Part shown: piece after piece, positions 33,243 through 41,113 of the stretch
Position numbering within the stretch: the stretch's first letter is position 1
How the letters are laid out: each line of letters opens with the position of its first letter
NCBI GenBank assembly: GCA_034429215.1
Contig: DAOUGI010000089.1
Coordinates: 45,789 to 109,788, forward strand
DNA: 64,000 bases
From: JAFGOG01 sp034429215
GTDB lineage: Bacteria > Chloroflexota > Anaerolineae > JAAYZQ01
Direction: 5' to 3'
Notes under the pieces: model-generated
The model's input: the letters and a program-made list of their open reading frames with translations, nothing else
Told to the model about the DNA's origin: nothing
Database searches by the model: none
Translations under genes and position numbers: made by a program

Positions 33243-34091
33243 ATGTTGAAAAAAGGTAGGTTGATTTTGGTGCTGTTCATGCTCGTGAGCCTGGTCGGCT
33301 GCGGCAGCTCGGCCCCGGAAGTGGACTGGACGCTCAAGGTCGGTGGCGCGGTAAGCTCGCCGCTGTCTGTGACCTTTGCCGACCTGGCCAAGATGCCCCA
33401 GACCGATCTGCAGGACATCCTTATGGAGAAATCGCGGGGCGAGGATACCACCGGATCCTGGAGTGGCGTGCTGCTGACCGATCTCCTGACCAAGGCCGGC
33501 GCCGGGGAGTTTGCCACCATCACCGCCATAGCCGGCGACGGCTATGCCATCGAGGTCAACAAGGACGAGCTGGAGAACGCCATCGTCGCTCTGAAAGAGA
33601 ATGGCGAATGGATTGCCGAGAAGGACCTGGATCACGGCCCCATCCGCCTGGTCACACCCAAGACCCCGGCCAACCGCTGGGTTTTCCAGCTCCAGGAAAT
33701 CCAGGTCAACCAGGAAGGCGGCAGCGGCGTCCCGGCCAACGCTGCACTCAAAGTCACCGGCAACGTGAATGTCGAGGTCGGCTGGACTGAGGAAAAGGTC
33801 CGCTCCATGGACACCATCCAGGCCGAGTCCACCAACAAGCAGGGCGAGACCAAGACCTACACCGGTGTGCTCATCAGCGACCTGTTGGGTAAGGCCGATC
33901 CCAAGGACGACGCGACGACGCTGGTCTTTGTCGCCGACGACGGCTTTACTGCCGAGGTGCCCCTGGCCGATGTCGAGGCGTGCCAGGACTGCATCATCTC
34001 GTTCCGCGATGGGGGCGGCTTTAGCACGGTCCTGCCCGGCTTTTCCAGTGGCGTCCAGGTCAAGGGCGTGGTCGAGATCCAGGTCAAGTAA
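33243..34091 (+). CDS. Lipoprotein with two sulfite-oxidase-fold-like (Oxidored_molyb-like) domains
   Basis: 282 residues; GGGAGGAG precedes the ATG. Lipoprotein signal with lipobox LVGCG. Domain 1 (about 25-150) is closest to true Oxidored_molyb domains (LTDLLTKAGAGEFATITAIA, GDGYAIEVNKDELENAIVAL, LDHGPIRLVTPKTPANRWVF, QLQEIQV). Domain 2 (about 160-282) is a divergent version with a CxxC motif, EACQDCIISF (C247, C250), and VLPGFSSGVQVKGVVEIQV. The Mo-binding cysteine of sulfite oxidase is not identifiable in domain 1. A membrane-tethered binding protein is the likely role; ligand unknown. Same domain 2 type occurs twice in the TupA fusion downstream. Confidence 0.8.
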   Translation: MLKKGRLILVLFMLVSLVGCGSSAPEVDWTLKVGGAVSSPLSVTFADLAKMPQTDLQDILMEKSRGEDTTGSWSGVLLTDLLTKAGAGEFATITAIAGDGYAIEVNKDELENAIVALKENGEWIAEKDLDHGPIRLVTPKTPANRWVFQLQEIQVNQEGGSGVPANAALKVTGNVNVEVGWTEEKVRSMDTIQAESTNKQGETKTYTGVLISDLLGKADPKDDATTLVFVADDGFTAEVPLADVEACQDCIISFRDGGGFSTVLPGFSSGVQVKGVVEIQVK

Positions 34092-34106
34092 GAGGGAGGC
34101 TTCACC

Positions 34107-34820
34107 ATCGACGACTTGCTACGTGGCCTGGCCGAGGCCTTTCGCCTGATCGGTACCCTCGACCCGGCGCTGCTCGAAATCGTGGCGCTGTCGCTGCGAG
34201 TTTCGGGCATAGCGCTGCTGATCAGCGCCATCATAGGCATTCCATTAGGTGCCCTGATGGGTCTGAGCCGTTTCCGTGGGCGCAAGCTGCTCATCGCCTT
34301 TCTTTACACGGGCATGGGCTTTCCGCCGGTGGTGGTCGGGTTGTTCGTCTACCTGATGCTGTCCCGTAGCGGCCCCTTCGGCCAGCTCAACTCGTCGCTC
34401 ATCCCGGCGCTATTCACCCCTGGGGCCATGGTTGTCGCTCAGACAATCATCGCCTTTCCGCTGGTGGCCGGCTTTACCATGGCTGCCGTGATGGGCGTCG
34501 ATCCCTCCCTCCGCCAACAGGTCCAGGCGTTGGGGGCCACCCGTCGGCAGATCGTGCAATCGGTGTTGGCCGAGGCCCGGATAGGGGTGATCGTGTCGGT
34601 AATCGCCGGCTTTGGCAGTATTATCTCTGAGGTGGGTGCGGTGATGCTGGTCGGTGGCAACATCGAGGGCGCGACCCGGGTACTGACCACCGCCATCGTG
34701 CTCGAGACCCGCCAGGGGGACTTTGACCTGGCGCTGGCCCTTGGCGTCATCCTGCTGAGCATCTCGTTCCTGACCAACGTGGTGATGCTCCGCTTGCAGG
34801 GAAGGACCTTCGACGAATGA
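34107..34820 (+). CDS. tupB: Tungstate ABC transporter permease TupB, apparently with a non-canonical AUC start
   Basis: Five or six membrane helices and the permease features of TupB: LRVSGIALLISAIIGIPLGA, TGMGFPPVVVGLFVYLMLSR, the EAA-type loop QALGATRRQIVQSVLAEARI and SEVGAVMLVGGNIEGATRVL. Start choice: GGGAGG at 34094 is spaced seven bases from an ATC codon giving I-DDLLRGLAEAFRL, whereas the next usable start, TTG three codons later, lies too far from it. I therefore annotate ATC, read as Met if used. Expected partner: TupC ATPase and TupA binding protein. 237 residues. Confidence 0.9.
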   Translation: MDDLLRGLAEAFRLIGTLDPALLEIVALSLRVSGIALLISAIIGIPLGALMGLSRFRGRKLLIAFLYTGMGFPPVVVGLFVYLMLSRSGPFGQLNSSLIPALFTPGAMVVAQTIIAFPLVAGFTMAAVMGVDPSLRQQVQALGATRRQIVQSVLAEARIGVIVSVIAGFGSIISEVGAVMLVGGNIEGATRVLTTAIVLETRQGDFDLALALGVILLSISFLTNVVMLRLQGRTFDE

Positions 34821-35548
34821 GCGACATCGTCTACCACCTCGAACAGGTCGACAAGTCGTACAATGGCCGCTGTGTGTTACAGGTCGACTCCCTCGACATC
34901 CGGCGGGGGGAGATCCTGGCCTTGGTCGGCCCCAGCGGCGCCGGCAAGAGCACCTTGCTGCGCCTCCTCAACTTCCTGGAACCACCCACCAGTGGCTCTA
35001 TCCGTTTCCTCGACTTTGAGTTCACCCCTGATAGGACGCCACCTCTGGATCTCCGCCGCCGGGTGACCACCGTCTTTCAGCGGCCCATCCTGCTTAATCG
35101 GACCGTGTGGGCCAACGTTGCCTACGGGCTCAAGCTGCGTCGTCAACGCCAGTTCGACGGCCGGGTACAGGCGGCGCTGGAGCAGGTCGGCCTGGCCTCC
35201 ATGGCCCGTCAAAGGGCGCGCATCCTGTCGGGGGGCGAGGCCCAACGGGTGGCCCTGGCCCGGGCGATGGTCCTCCAGCCTGACGTGCTGTTGCTTGACG
35301 AGCCGACGGCCAACCTGGACCCCTACAACGTAGGGCTGATCGAAGAGATCGTGCACACGCTAAACGCCAAGCGGGGCACTACCCTGGTCCTCGTGACCCA
35401 CAATGTGTTCCAGGCCAAGCGGCTGGCCCACCGGGTTGCCCTGTTCCTGGAGGGTCAGATCGCCGAGATTGCCGATGCAGAAACGTTCTTTGGATCGCCG
35501 CGCGATCCACGCACTGCCGCTTTTGTGCGTGGTGAAATGGTGTACTAA
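34817..35548 (+). CDS. tupC: Tungstate ABC transporter ATP-binding protein TupC
   Basis: 243 residues: Walker A GPSGAGKST, Q-loop TTVFQRPILLNRTVWANVAY, signature LSGGEAQRVALARAM, Walker B VLLLDEPTANLD and H-loop LVTHNVFQAKRLA, all intact. It overlaps the end of tupB by four bases and precedes tupA by 15 bases. Could also serve ModAB, which lacks its own ATPase in this window. Confidence 0.95.
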   Translation: MSDIVYHLEQVDKSYNGRCVLQVDSLDIRRGEILALVGPSGAGKSTLLRLLNFLEPPTSGSIRFLDFEFTPDRTPPLDLRRRVTTVFQRPILLNRTVWANVAYGLKLRRQRQFDGRVQAALEQVGLASMARQRARILSGGEAQRVALARAMVLQPDVLLLDEPTANLDPYNVGLIEEIVHTLNAKRGTTLVLVTHNVFQAKRLAHRVALFLEGQIAEIADAETFFGSPRDPRTAAFVRGEMVY

Positions 35549-35563
35549 ATAAAAGGAGGAAAA

Positions 35564-37246
35564 ATGTCCAAGAAACTGATTCCGCTGTTGCTCATGTCGG
35601 CCCTGCTGTTGGGCCTGTTGGCCACGCTCGGTGGGTGTGGAGCCACCCCGGCACCGACCGCGGCGCCGGTGGAGCCCACGGCCGCGCCGACCGCCGCGCC
35701 GGCTGCTGCCGAGACGGAAAAGCTGATTCTCGCCACCACCACCAGCACTGCCGACTCGGGTCTGCTCGATTTCATCCTACCCGACTTTGAGCAGGCCAAT
35801 AACGTCGATGTGGAAGTGATCGCCGTCGGCACCGGCCAGGCGATCGAGATTGGCAGCAAGGGCGATGCTGACGTTCTGCTCGTCCATAGCCGCAAGTCGG
35901 AAGACAAGTTCGTCGCCGACGGGTATGCCAAAGAGCGCTTTGACGTGATGTACAACGACTTTGTCATCGTCGGCCCCACGGCCGATCCGGCCAAGGTCGG
36001 TGGCATGACCTCTTCTGTCGACGCGCTCAGGGCAATTGCCGCTGCGGAGGCCATCTTTGTCAGCCGGGGCGACAAGTCGGGCACTAACACCAAAGAGTTG
36101 AGCCTGTGGAGCTCGGCGGGCATTACCCCGACGACCGACATGCCCTGGTACCAATCGATCGGTCAGGGTATGGGCGATACGTTGCTCTTCTGCAACGAGC
36201 AGCAGGGCTACACCCTCACCGACCGGGGCACCTACCTGTCGATGCGGGACAAGCTGCCCGACCTGCCGATCCTGGTCGGTGGGCAGACACTGACCGACAA
36301 CATAGACAAGAAGCTGCTCAACCCGTACGGCGTGATGGCGATCAACCCCGACAAGCTCCCGGTGACCAGGTACGACCTGGCCATGAAGTTTGTCGAGTGG
36401 ATCCTGTCGCCAGAAGTCCAGGCCAAGATCGGCGGCTATGGTGTGGACAAGTTTGGCCAGCCGCTTTTCTATCCCGGCACACCGCCCGAAGCTGCGGCGC
36501 CCGCTGCTGCTGCCCTGAAGATAACCGGCCCGGCCATGGAAGTGAGCTGGACTGAGGAGCAGCTCAAGGCCATGGGCACCATCGATGTCGACTATACCGG
36601 CAAGGACGGCACGACGACGACATACAGCGGCGTGCTCATCACCAAGCTGCTCGAAGAGGCCAAGGCCCCAGCCGATGCGACCGGCCTGGTCCTGATAGCC
36701 AGCGATGCTTATACCGCGGCAGTCGCGATGGCCGACTTGCAAGCGTGCGCCGATTGCATCGTCGCTTTTGACCCGAAGGGTGGTTTGAGATCCGTCATGC
36801 CCAGCCTGTCGGGCAAGGCCCAGGTCAAGAACCTGGTCGAGATCTACGTCCAGGGCGGCGGCGCGCCAGCGGCGGCCGGCGGAATCCCCGACAATGCCGC
36901 GCTCAAGATCACCGGCAAGGTGACCACGCCCATCGGCTGGACCGAGGAGGTAGTGCGGGCCATGAAAACCATCGATGCTCAATCCACCAATAAGGAGGGT
37001 CAGACCGAGACCTACACCGGCGTCCTGATCGCAGACCTGCTGGCCCTGGCCGGCCCCACAAGCGACGCGACGACGCTTGTCTTTGTCGCCGATGACGGCT
37101 TTACTGCAAAAGTGCCCCTGGCCGACGTGCTGGCCTGCGCGGACTGCATCGTTTCCTTCCGCAGCAAGGGTGGCTTTAGCACGGTGCTGCCAGGCTTTTC
37201 CGGCAAAGCCCAGGTCAAGGGCGTGGTCGAAATCCAGGTGGAATAG
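35564..37246 (+). CDS. tupA: Tungstate-binding lipoprotein TupA fused to two sulfite-oxidase-fold-like CxxC domains
   Basis: 560 residues. AAAAGGAGG before the ATG. Lipoprotein signal (TLGGC, about residue 25), then a Thr/Ala/Pro linker. Residues about 53-305 are the TupA-type oxyanion-binding fold with the signature ATTTSTADSGLLDF (about 57-70), VHSRKSEDKFVADGYAKERF and SRGDKSGTNTKE. Ordinary TupA ends there. Here two further domains follow, about residues 316-430 and 445-560, each resembling the lipoprotein upstream and each with a cysteine pair: ACADCIVAF (C395, C398) and ACADCIVSF (C525, C528). The binding partner of these domains is unknown. Very likely tungstate capture plus an additional function in cofactor or metal binding. 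Confidence 0.9.
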   Translation: MSKKLIPLLLMSALLLGLLATLGGCGATPAPTAAPVEPTAAPTAAPAAAETEKLILATTTSTADSGLLDFILPDFEQANNVDVEVIAVGTGQAIEIGSKGDADVLLVHSRKSEDKFVADGYAKERFDVMYNDFVIVGPTADPAKVGGMTSSVDALRAIAAAEAIFVSRGDKSGTNTKELSLWSSAGITPTTDMPWYQSIGQGMGDTLLFCNEQQGYTLTDRGTYLSMRDKLPDLPILVGGQTLTDNIDKKLLNPYGVMAINPDKLPVTRYDLAMKFVEWILSPEVQAKIGGYGVDKFGQPLFYPGTPPEAAAPAAAALKITGPAMEVSWTEEQLKAMGTIDVDYTGKDGTTTTYSGVLITKLLEEAKAPADATGLVLIASDAYTAAVAMADLQACADCIVAFDPKGGLRSVMPSLSGKAQVKNLVEIYVQGGGAPAAAGGIPDNAALKITGKVTTPIGWTEEVVRAMKTIDAQSTNKEGQTETYTGVLIADLLALAGPTSDATTLVFVADDGFTAKVPLADVLACADCIVSFRSKGGFSTVLPGFSGKAQVKGVVEIQVE

Positions 37247-37267
37247 CAGCCGCTTTCGCCCTTAAAA

Positions 37268-37307
37268 AACAGGCCGGCCCAGCACCCGGAATTCCGGGTG
37301 CTGGGCC
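37268..37307. terminator. Long perfect palindrome, probable terminator (mainly for the minus strand)
   Basis: Arms GGCCCAGCACCCGG and CCGGGTGCTGGGCC (14 bp, perfect) flank AATT at the end of the tup operon. On the minus strand the hairpin is followed by GGCCTGTTTTTT, so it ends transcripts of the small convergent gene best; on the plus strand it lacks a T run. Confidence 0.7.
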
Positions 37308-37395
37308 GCGCTTCTAGAGATCCGCGTCGGACCTGCAGCGGCGATTTGACGAACCGAGCAACAGTCGCTACACTGTGCGAAGCAGGACGGGGTGT

Positions 37396-37644
37396 CTACT
37401 CCTTGGACTGTTTGCGGCGGTGGCGCCCAGGTTCGCCTTTGTCGTCTGGCTCACCGCCGTGCTCGCCACGGGGCAGTTCGACGATCTCGGCGCCGACCTC
37501 GGCTGCGAGCTTTTCGAGCTCCGCCCGGCGGAACCGTACGTTGAACAGCTCCAGATCTAGGCCTTCGATGGCGACGATGGCAAAGCGGGGCCGGCCTGTG
37601 CCCCGGCCGGCGCGACGCCGGCACCGGACAAAGATCTTGCTCAT
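37396..37644 (-). CDS. Small basic hypothetical protein (82 aa)
   Basis: MSKIFVRCRRRAGRGTGRPR opens the protein; RFAIVAIEGLDLELFNVRFR and KAELEKLAAEVGAEI-like residues follow, then a charged tail (GGEPDDKGEPGRHRRKQSKE). AAGGAG sits six bases before the ATG, which supports a real gene. It reads as a one-domain strand-helix protein with basic ends, possibly nucleic-acid binding. It is transcribed divergently from the second ECF operon and toward the palindrome. No family recognised. Confidence 0.6.
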   Translation of the reverse strand: MSKIFVRCRRRAGRGTGRPRFAIVAIEGLDLELFNVRFRRAELEKLAAEVGAEIVELPRGEHGGEPDDKGEPGRHRRKQSKE

Positions 37645-37741
37645 GTGGCTCCTTTCTGGCCGGACCTGCTCGAGCCTGTCCGGCTGATCGTGAATAAGTG
37701 CTTAACAGTACAATACCTTGAGAAGGCAGGTTTGTCAAGTT

Positions 37742-38428
37742 ATGATCTTTATTGGTCTCGACGACACCGACATCCTCGAATCGCGGGGCACCGGTCACCT
37801 GGCGCGGCAGATCGCCGCTGCCTTGGCCGCCGACTATGCCGTACTGGGCGTAGTTCGCCACCAGTTGCTGCGAGACCCCCGCGTGCCTTGCACCAAGAAC
37901 AACAGCAGCGCGGCCATCCTGCTCGACGGCGATCCTCCGGCGGGATCTGCGGGGCTGGCGGAGCGGCTGCGGGCCATGATGCTGGACGACTTTCAGCCCG
38001 GCAGCGACCCCGGCCTGTGTGTCGCTAACCTGGTGCCTGAGGCCGTGGTTGAGTTTGGCCGCCGCACCCAGCGCGAGCTCGTCACCCAGGACGAGGCGCG
38101 GGCGCTCGCCGCTGCCTATGAGATCCCGCTGCAGGGTCTGGGTGGCGACGAAAACGGGGTGATCGGCGCGCTGGCTGCCGTTGGGTTGGCTGCCAGCGGC
38201 GAGGATGGCCGCTACGTCCAGGTCGGCCGGCTGCGGGACCTGACCGGGCTTCAGCCGGTGCCGGCGCTGCTGGATGCGGGCATCGCCGCCGTGCAGACCC
38301 TCGACGGCCGGCCGGTGACAACCGGCCTGGTGCAGACCGGCAAGCTGCGCCCTGCCCGCCGCAACAGCCGCCCCATTGCCGTCGTGGAGTGGGCCGGCGA
38401 TTGCTGGCAGCCCCTCAAGCTCGACTGA
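37742..38428 (+). CDS. TiaS-like/IGLDDTD-motif protein of unknown role
   Basis: 228 residues from MIFIGLDDTDILESRGTGHL. The GLDDTD-(x5)-GTGHLA motif resembles the N-terminal catalytic kinase-like domain of archaeal TiaS (tRNA-Ile2 agmatidine synthase, signature IGIDDTDS); RVPCTKNNSSAAILLDG and the GLGGDENGVIGALAAVGLAA stretch are consistent with it. The zinc and OB-fold parts of TiaS are missing, so an agmatidine role is unlikely. It lies first in the second ECF operon. A role in pterin or nucleotide phosphate chemistry is possible. Cytoplasmic. The start was taken at the internal ATG, close to the conserved motif. Confidence 0.65.
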   Translation: MIFIGLDDTDILESRGTGHLARQIAAALAADYAVLGVVRHQLLRDPRVPCTKNNSSAAILLDGDPPAGSAGLAERLRAMMLDDFQPGSDPGLCVANLVPEAVVEFGRRTQRELVTQDEARALAAAYEIPLQGLGGDENGVIGALAAVGLAASGEDGRYVQVGRLRDLTGLQPVPALLDAGIAAVQTLDGRPVTTGLVQTGKLRPARRNSRPIAVVEWAGDCWQPLKLD

Positions 38429-38448
38429 CCGAGAGATCTGGGGAACCT

Positions 38449-39873
38449 GTGGCTGCTATCCTCCAGGCCGAGGCGGTCGCCTACCGTTATCCTCAGAATA
38501 ACTATGGTCTGACGCCCATCTCCCTGACCGCGCAGCCGGGGCAGCGCCTGCTCGTCGCCGGACCGTCGGGCTGCGGCAAGAGCACCCTAGCCCGCTGCCT
38601 GGCCGGACTGATCCCCCACCTGTACCGGGGCACCCTCGATGGCGACGTCTGGCTCGACGGACTGCACACTGCCGATACTCCCCTATGGCACTTGGCCGAG
38701 CGGGCCGGGTTGGTCTTTCAGAATCCGGCCGCGCAGATGCTCGGCCAGTCGGTGGAAGAAGAGATCGTCTTTGGCCTGGAGAACCTGGGCCTGCTGCCGT
38801 CGGCCATCAGCGAGTCGCTGGAGGCCACTCTGGATCGCTTTGGGCTGGAACCGCTGCGCAAACGGTCGCCCCAGACCCTGTCGGGCGGCGAGCAGCAAAA
38901 ACTGGCCCTGGCCGCGATCATGGCCAGGCGGCCCCCGGTACTCATCCTCGACGAGCCACTGTCGATGCTCGATACCACCGCCGCCGCCGAGCTGGTCGCC
39001 TACCTGGTGGACCTGGCCGATTCCGGCACAGCCCTCGTCATCTGTGAGCACCGCCGTGAGATGGTCGGTGCCATTCCCGATCTGAGAACCATCTCCCTGC
39101 CCGGCCATGCCCAGAAAGAGGTACGGGATGCTCAACCTCATCTTCCAGTGGATCCTACGCCGCCTATCCTGGAGGTCTCGGGTCTCACCGTCCACTTGGG
39201 CGGCCGGCCCATTTTGCACGACCTAAGCTTCAGCGCATCCGGCGGCGAGGTCCTGGCCGTTGTCGGCCGCAATGGCGTAGGCAAGACCACCCTGCTGCGC
39301 GCCCTGGCCGGCCTGCAGAAACACCAGGGCGCCGTGCTTGTCGACGGCCGGCCACCTGACCTGGGCATGGTCTTTCAGAATGCCGACCTGCAGCTCTTTA
39401 ACGCGACCGTCCGCGATGAGATCCTCTACCGTGTGCCCGATCCCGACCTGGCACTCTACGCCTGGCTGCTCGAAGCACTGGGCTTGGGCCGCTATGAGCA
39501 GGTTCCGCCTCTGCTGTTGAGCGAGGGTGAAAAGAAACGGGTGGCCCTAGCTACGGTGTTGATGCGCCGGCCACGCCATGGCCTGCTGCTCGACGAGCCG
39601 GCCGTCGGCCAGGACAGTAGCCACAAGGCGATGTTGATCCACATGTCGCGAGCTCTGGTCCGCGCCGGTAAGGTCGTGATCCTGACTACCCACGACCTGG
39701 CCCTGGCAGCCCAAGCCGACCGGCTGCTGCTGCTGGGCCTCGACGGTTTTGTCGCCGATGGACCGCCGGCTGCCATTCTGCACGATCAGGCGGCGTGGGC
39801 CCGCCTCGGCCTGCTGGTGCCGGAATGGGTGCATGCCCCGCCGCCGGAGACTGTTGGTGGAGGGGAGCCATGA
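38449..39873 (+). CDS. Second double ABC ATPase of an ECF transporter
   Basis: 474 residues; I begin at a GTG (GGGGAA just upstream) giving VAAILQAEAVAYRYPQNNYG. An ATG 60 bp earlier lies inside the previous gene. Domain 1: Walker A GPSGCGKST, VFQNPAAQMLGQSVEEE, signature LSGGEQQKLALAAIMA, Walker B VLILDEPLSMLD. Domain 2: Walker A GRNGVGKTT, FQNADLQLFNATVRDE, signature LSEGEKKRVALATVLM, Walker B GLLLDEPAVGQD, H-loop TTHDLAL. Compared with the first set the linker is much shorter. Overlaps the EcfT start by four bases. Confidence 0.93.
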   Translation: MAAILQAEAVAYRYPQNNYGLTPISLTAQPGQRLLVAGPSGCGKSTLARCLAGLIPHLYRGTLDGDVWLDGLHTADTPLWHLAERAGLVFQNPAAQMLGQSVEEEIVFGLENLGLLPSAISESLEATLDRFGLEPLRKRSPQTLSGGEQQKLALAAIMARRPPVLILDEPLSMLDTTAAAELVAYLVDLADSGTALVICEHRREMVGAIPDLRTISLPGHAQKEVRDAQPHLPVDPTPPILEVSGLTVHLGGRPILHDLSFSASGGEVLAVVGRNGVGKTTLLRALAGLQKHQGAVLVDGRPPDLGMVFQNADLQLFNATVRDEILYRVPDPDLALYAWLLEALGLGRYEQVPPLLLSEGEKKRVALATVLMRRPRHGLLLDEPAVGQDSSHKAMLIHMSRALVRAGKVVILTTHDLALAAQADRLLLLGLDGFVADGPPAAILHDQAAWARLGLLVPEWVHAPPPETVGGGEP

Positions 39874-40598
39874 TCAGACTTGGCGGGGCCGGTAGGCCGC
39901 GCAAGCTGGCCCTGGTAGAGACCTCCCCACTGCGTCGCGCCGACCCTCGTGCCAAGCTGGCCCTGGGCCTGGCCGTCTCCTTGGCAGTGATGCTGCCGGT
40001 GGCGCGGCTGGCCCTGTTCATGGTCGTCTATGCTGCTCTGCTTCTCTGGGCGCGCCTGCTGCCCGAGGCGGCCCGCCAGGTGTGGCGCCTGAAGTGGATA
40101 TTGGTTGTCCTCTTTGTCGTCGACTGGCTTGTCGTTGACCTTGATCTGGCCGTTGCTGTTAGCCTGCGCCTGATCCTACTGGCCAGCGCTTTTGCCCTCT
40201 TTTTCGCCACCACCACGCCGGGCGAGATGCGGCTGGCCCTTGAATGGCTGCGGGTGCCCTACCGCTATGCCTTTAGCGTTAGCCTGGCCTTTCAGAGTGT
40301 GGGCCTGCTCGACGACGAGTGGCGCTCAATCCGCGAGGCGCAGCAGGCCCGCGGCGCGTGGGCGCCCATGTCCGGCTGGCGGGATCTATTGGGGCGGGTG
40401 CGCGATTTGGTGGCCCTGGCCGTCCCTGCCGTGGTGCTGACCACCAAGCGGGCTTGGGCCATGACCGAGGCCGCCTATGCCCGCGGTTTTGACTCGCCGC
40501 GCCGGCGGCCATACCGGAGCCTGGCCATGGGCTGGCTGGATTGGGCGCTGCTGGCTGGCGTGGCCATCGTTATTCTGTTGCTGCTATTGTGGAGATAA
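39870..40598 (+). CDS. Second ECF transporter T component (EcfT)
   Basis: 242 residues. Hydrophobic helices (AKLALGLAVSLAVMLPVARL; ILVVLFVVDWLVVDLDLAVA) and the two coupling motifs EAQQARGAWAP and AAYARGFDSPRRRPYRS mark EcfT. ATGA overlap with the ATPase gene and GGGGAG upstream. It ends 14 bp before the small anchored-domain gene. Confidence 0.92.
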   Translation: MIRLGGAGRPRKLALVETSPLRRADPRAKLALGLAVSLAVMLPVARLALFMVVYAALLLWARLLPEAARQVWRLKWILVVLFVVDWLVVDLDLAVAVSLRLILLASAFALFFATTTPGEMRLALEWLRVPYRYAFSVSLAFQSVGLLDDEWRSIREAQQARGAWAPMSGWRDLLGRVRDLVALAVPAVVLTTKRAWAMTEAAYARGFDSPRRRPYRSLAMGWLDWALLAGVAIVILLLLLWR

Positions 40599-40612
40599 GG
40601 GAGGCAAGAACC

Positions 40613-41113
40613 ATGACCCAACGAACCCGTATCCTGATTGCCGTCGGCGTGCTGATCCTCGTAGCCGCCGTCGTCCTTGGCGTCGACGCCCTGCAGCGTG
40701 CTTCTGGCGGGCAGGCCGTTGGAGGCGAGCCTACTGTGGCGCCCGGTGCCGTTCCGATCCGCCTAGACGGCAAGTTGGTCGGCAGTTTTACCCCGGCCGA
40801 CCTGGAGCGGCTGGAAAAGGTGAGCTTTGTTGATCCTGAAGAGGGCAAGACCCAAGATGGCTGGCTGCTGCGCGACGTCATCCGGCTCTACGTCGAGCCT
40901 GGGAAATTGGCCGGAGCGCTTGTCACAGTGAGCAGTAGCAGCCGGGCCAAGTCGGTGCAAGTGACCTGGGCTGAAGTAGATGTGCTGGAGAATCACGTCA
41001 TGTTTGACCTTTCCAACCGTGGCACCCTCAAGCTGGTGTCAGTGCTACCTGCACTGGACACGCGTGACGAGTGGGTGCAGGACGTCGACAGCATCGAGGT
41101 CACCAGCCGATGA
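40613..41113 (+). CDS. Membrane-anchored single sulfite-oxidase-fold-like domain protein
   Basis: 166 residues: one N-terminal membrane helix (ILIAVGVLILVAAVVLGVDA) and one extracytoplasmic domain, starting PIRLDGKLVGSFTPADLERL, with KTQDGWLLRDVIRLYV and ending WVQDVDSIEVTSR, much like the last domain of the di-haem protein (ILDVVEITSR). It lacks the CxxC. Placed between EcfT and S genes, so it may present ligand to the S component. GGGAGG before the ATG. Confidence 0.75.
   Translation: MTQRTRILIAVGVLILVAAVVLGVDALQRASGGQAVGGEPTVAPGAVPIRLDGKLVGSFTPADLERLEKVSFVDPEEGKTQDGWLLRDVIRLYVEPGKLAGALVTVSSSSRAKSVQVTWAEVDVLENHVMFDLSNRGTLKLVSVLPALDTRDEWVQDVDSIEVTSR

Noticed and set aside
34116..34820. TTG start for tupB
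   Set aside because: The ribosome binding site would be 16 bases away; the ATC three codons earlier has ideal spacing, so it was preferred with the uncertainty stated.
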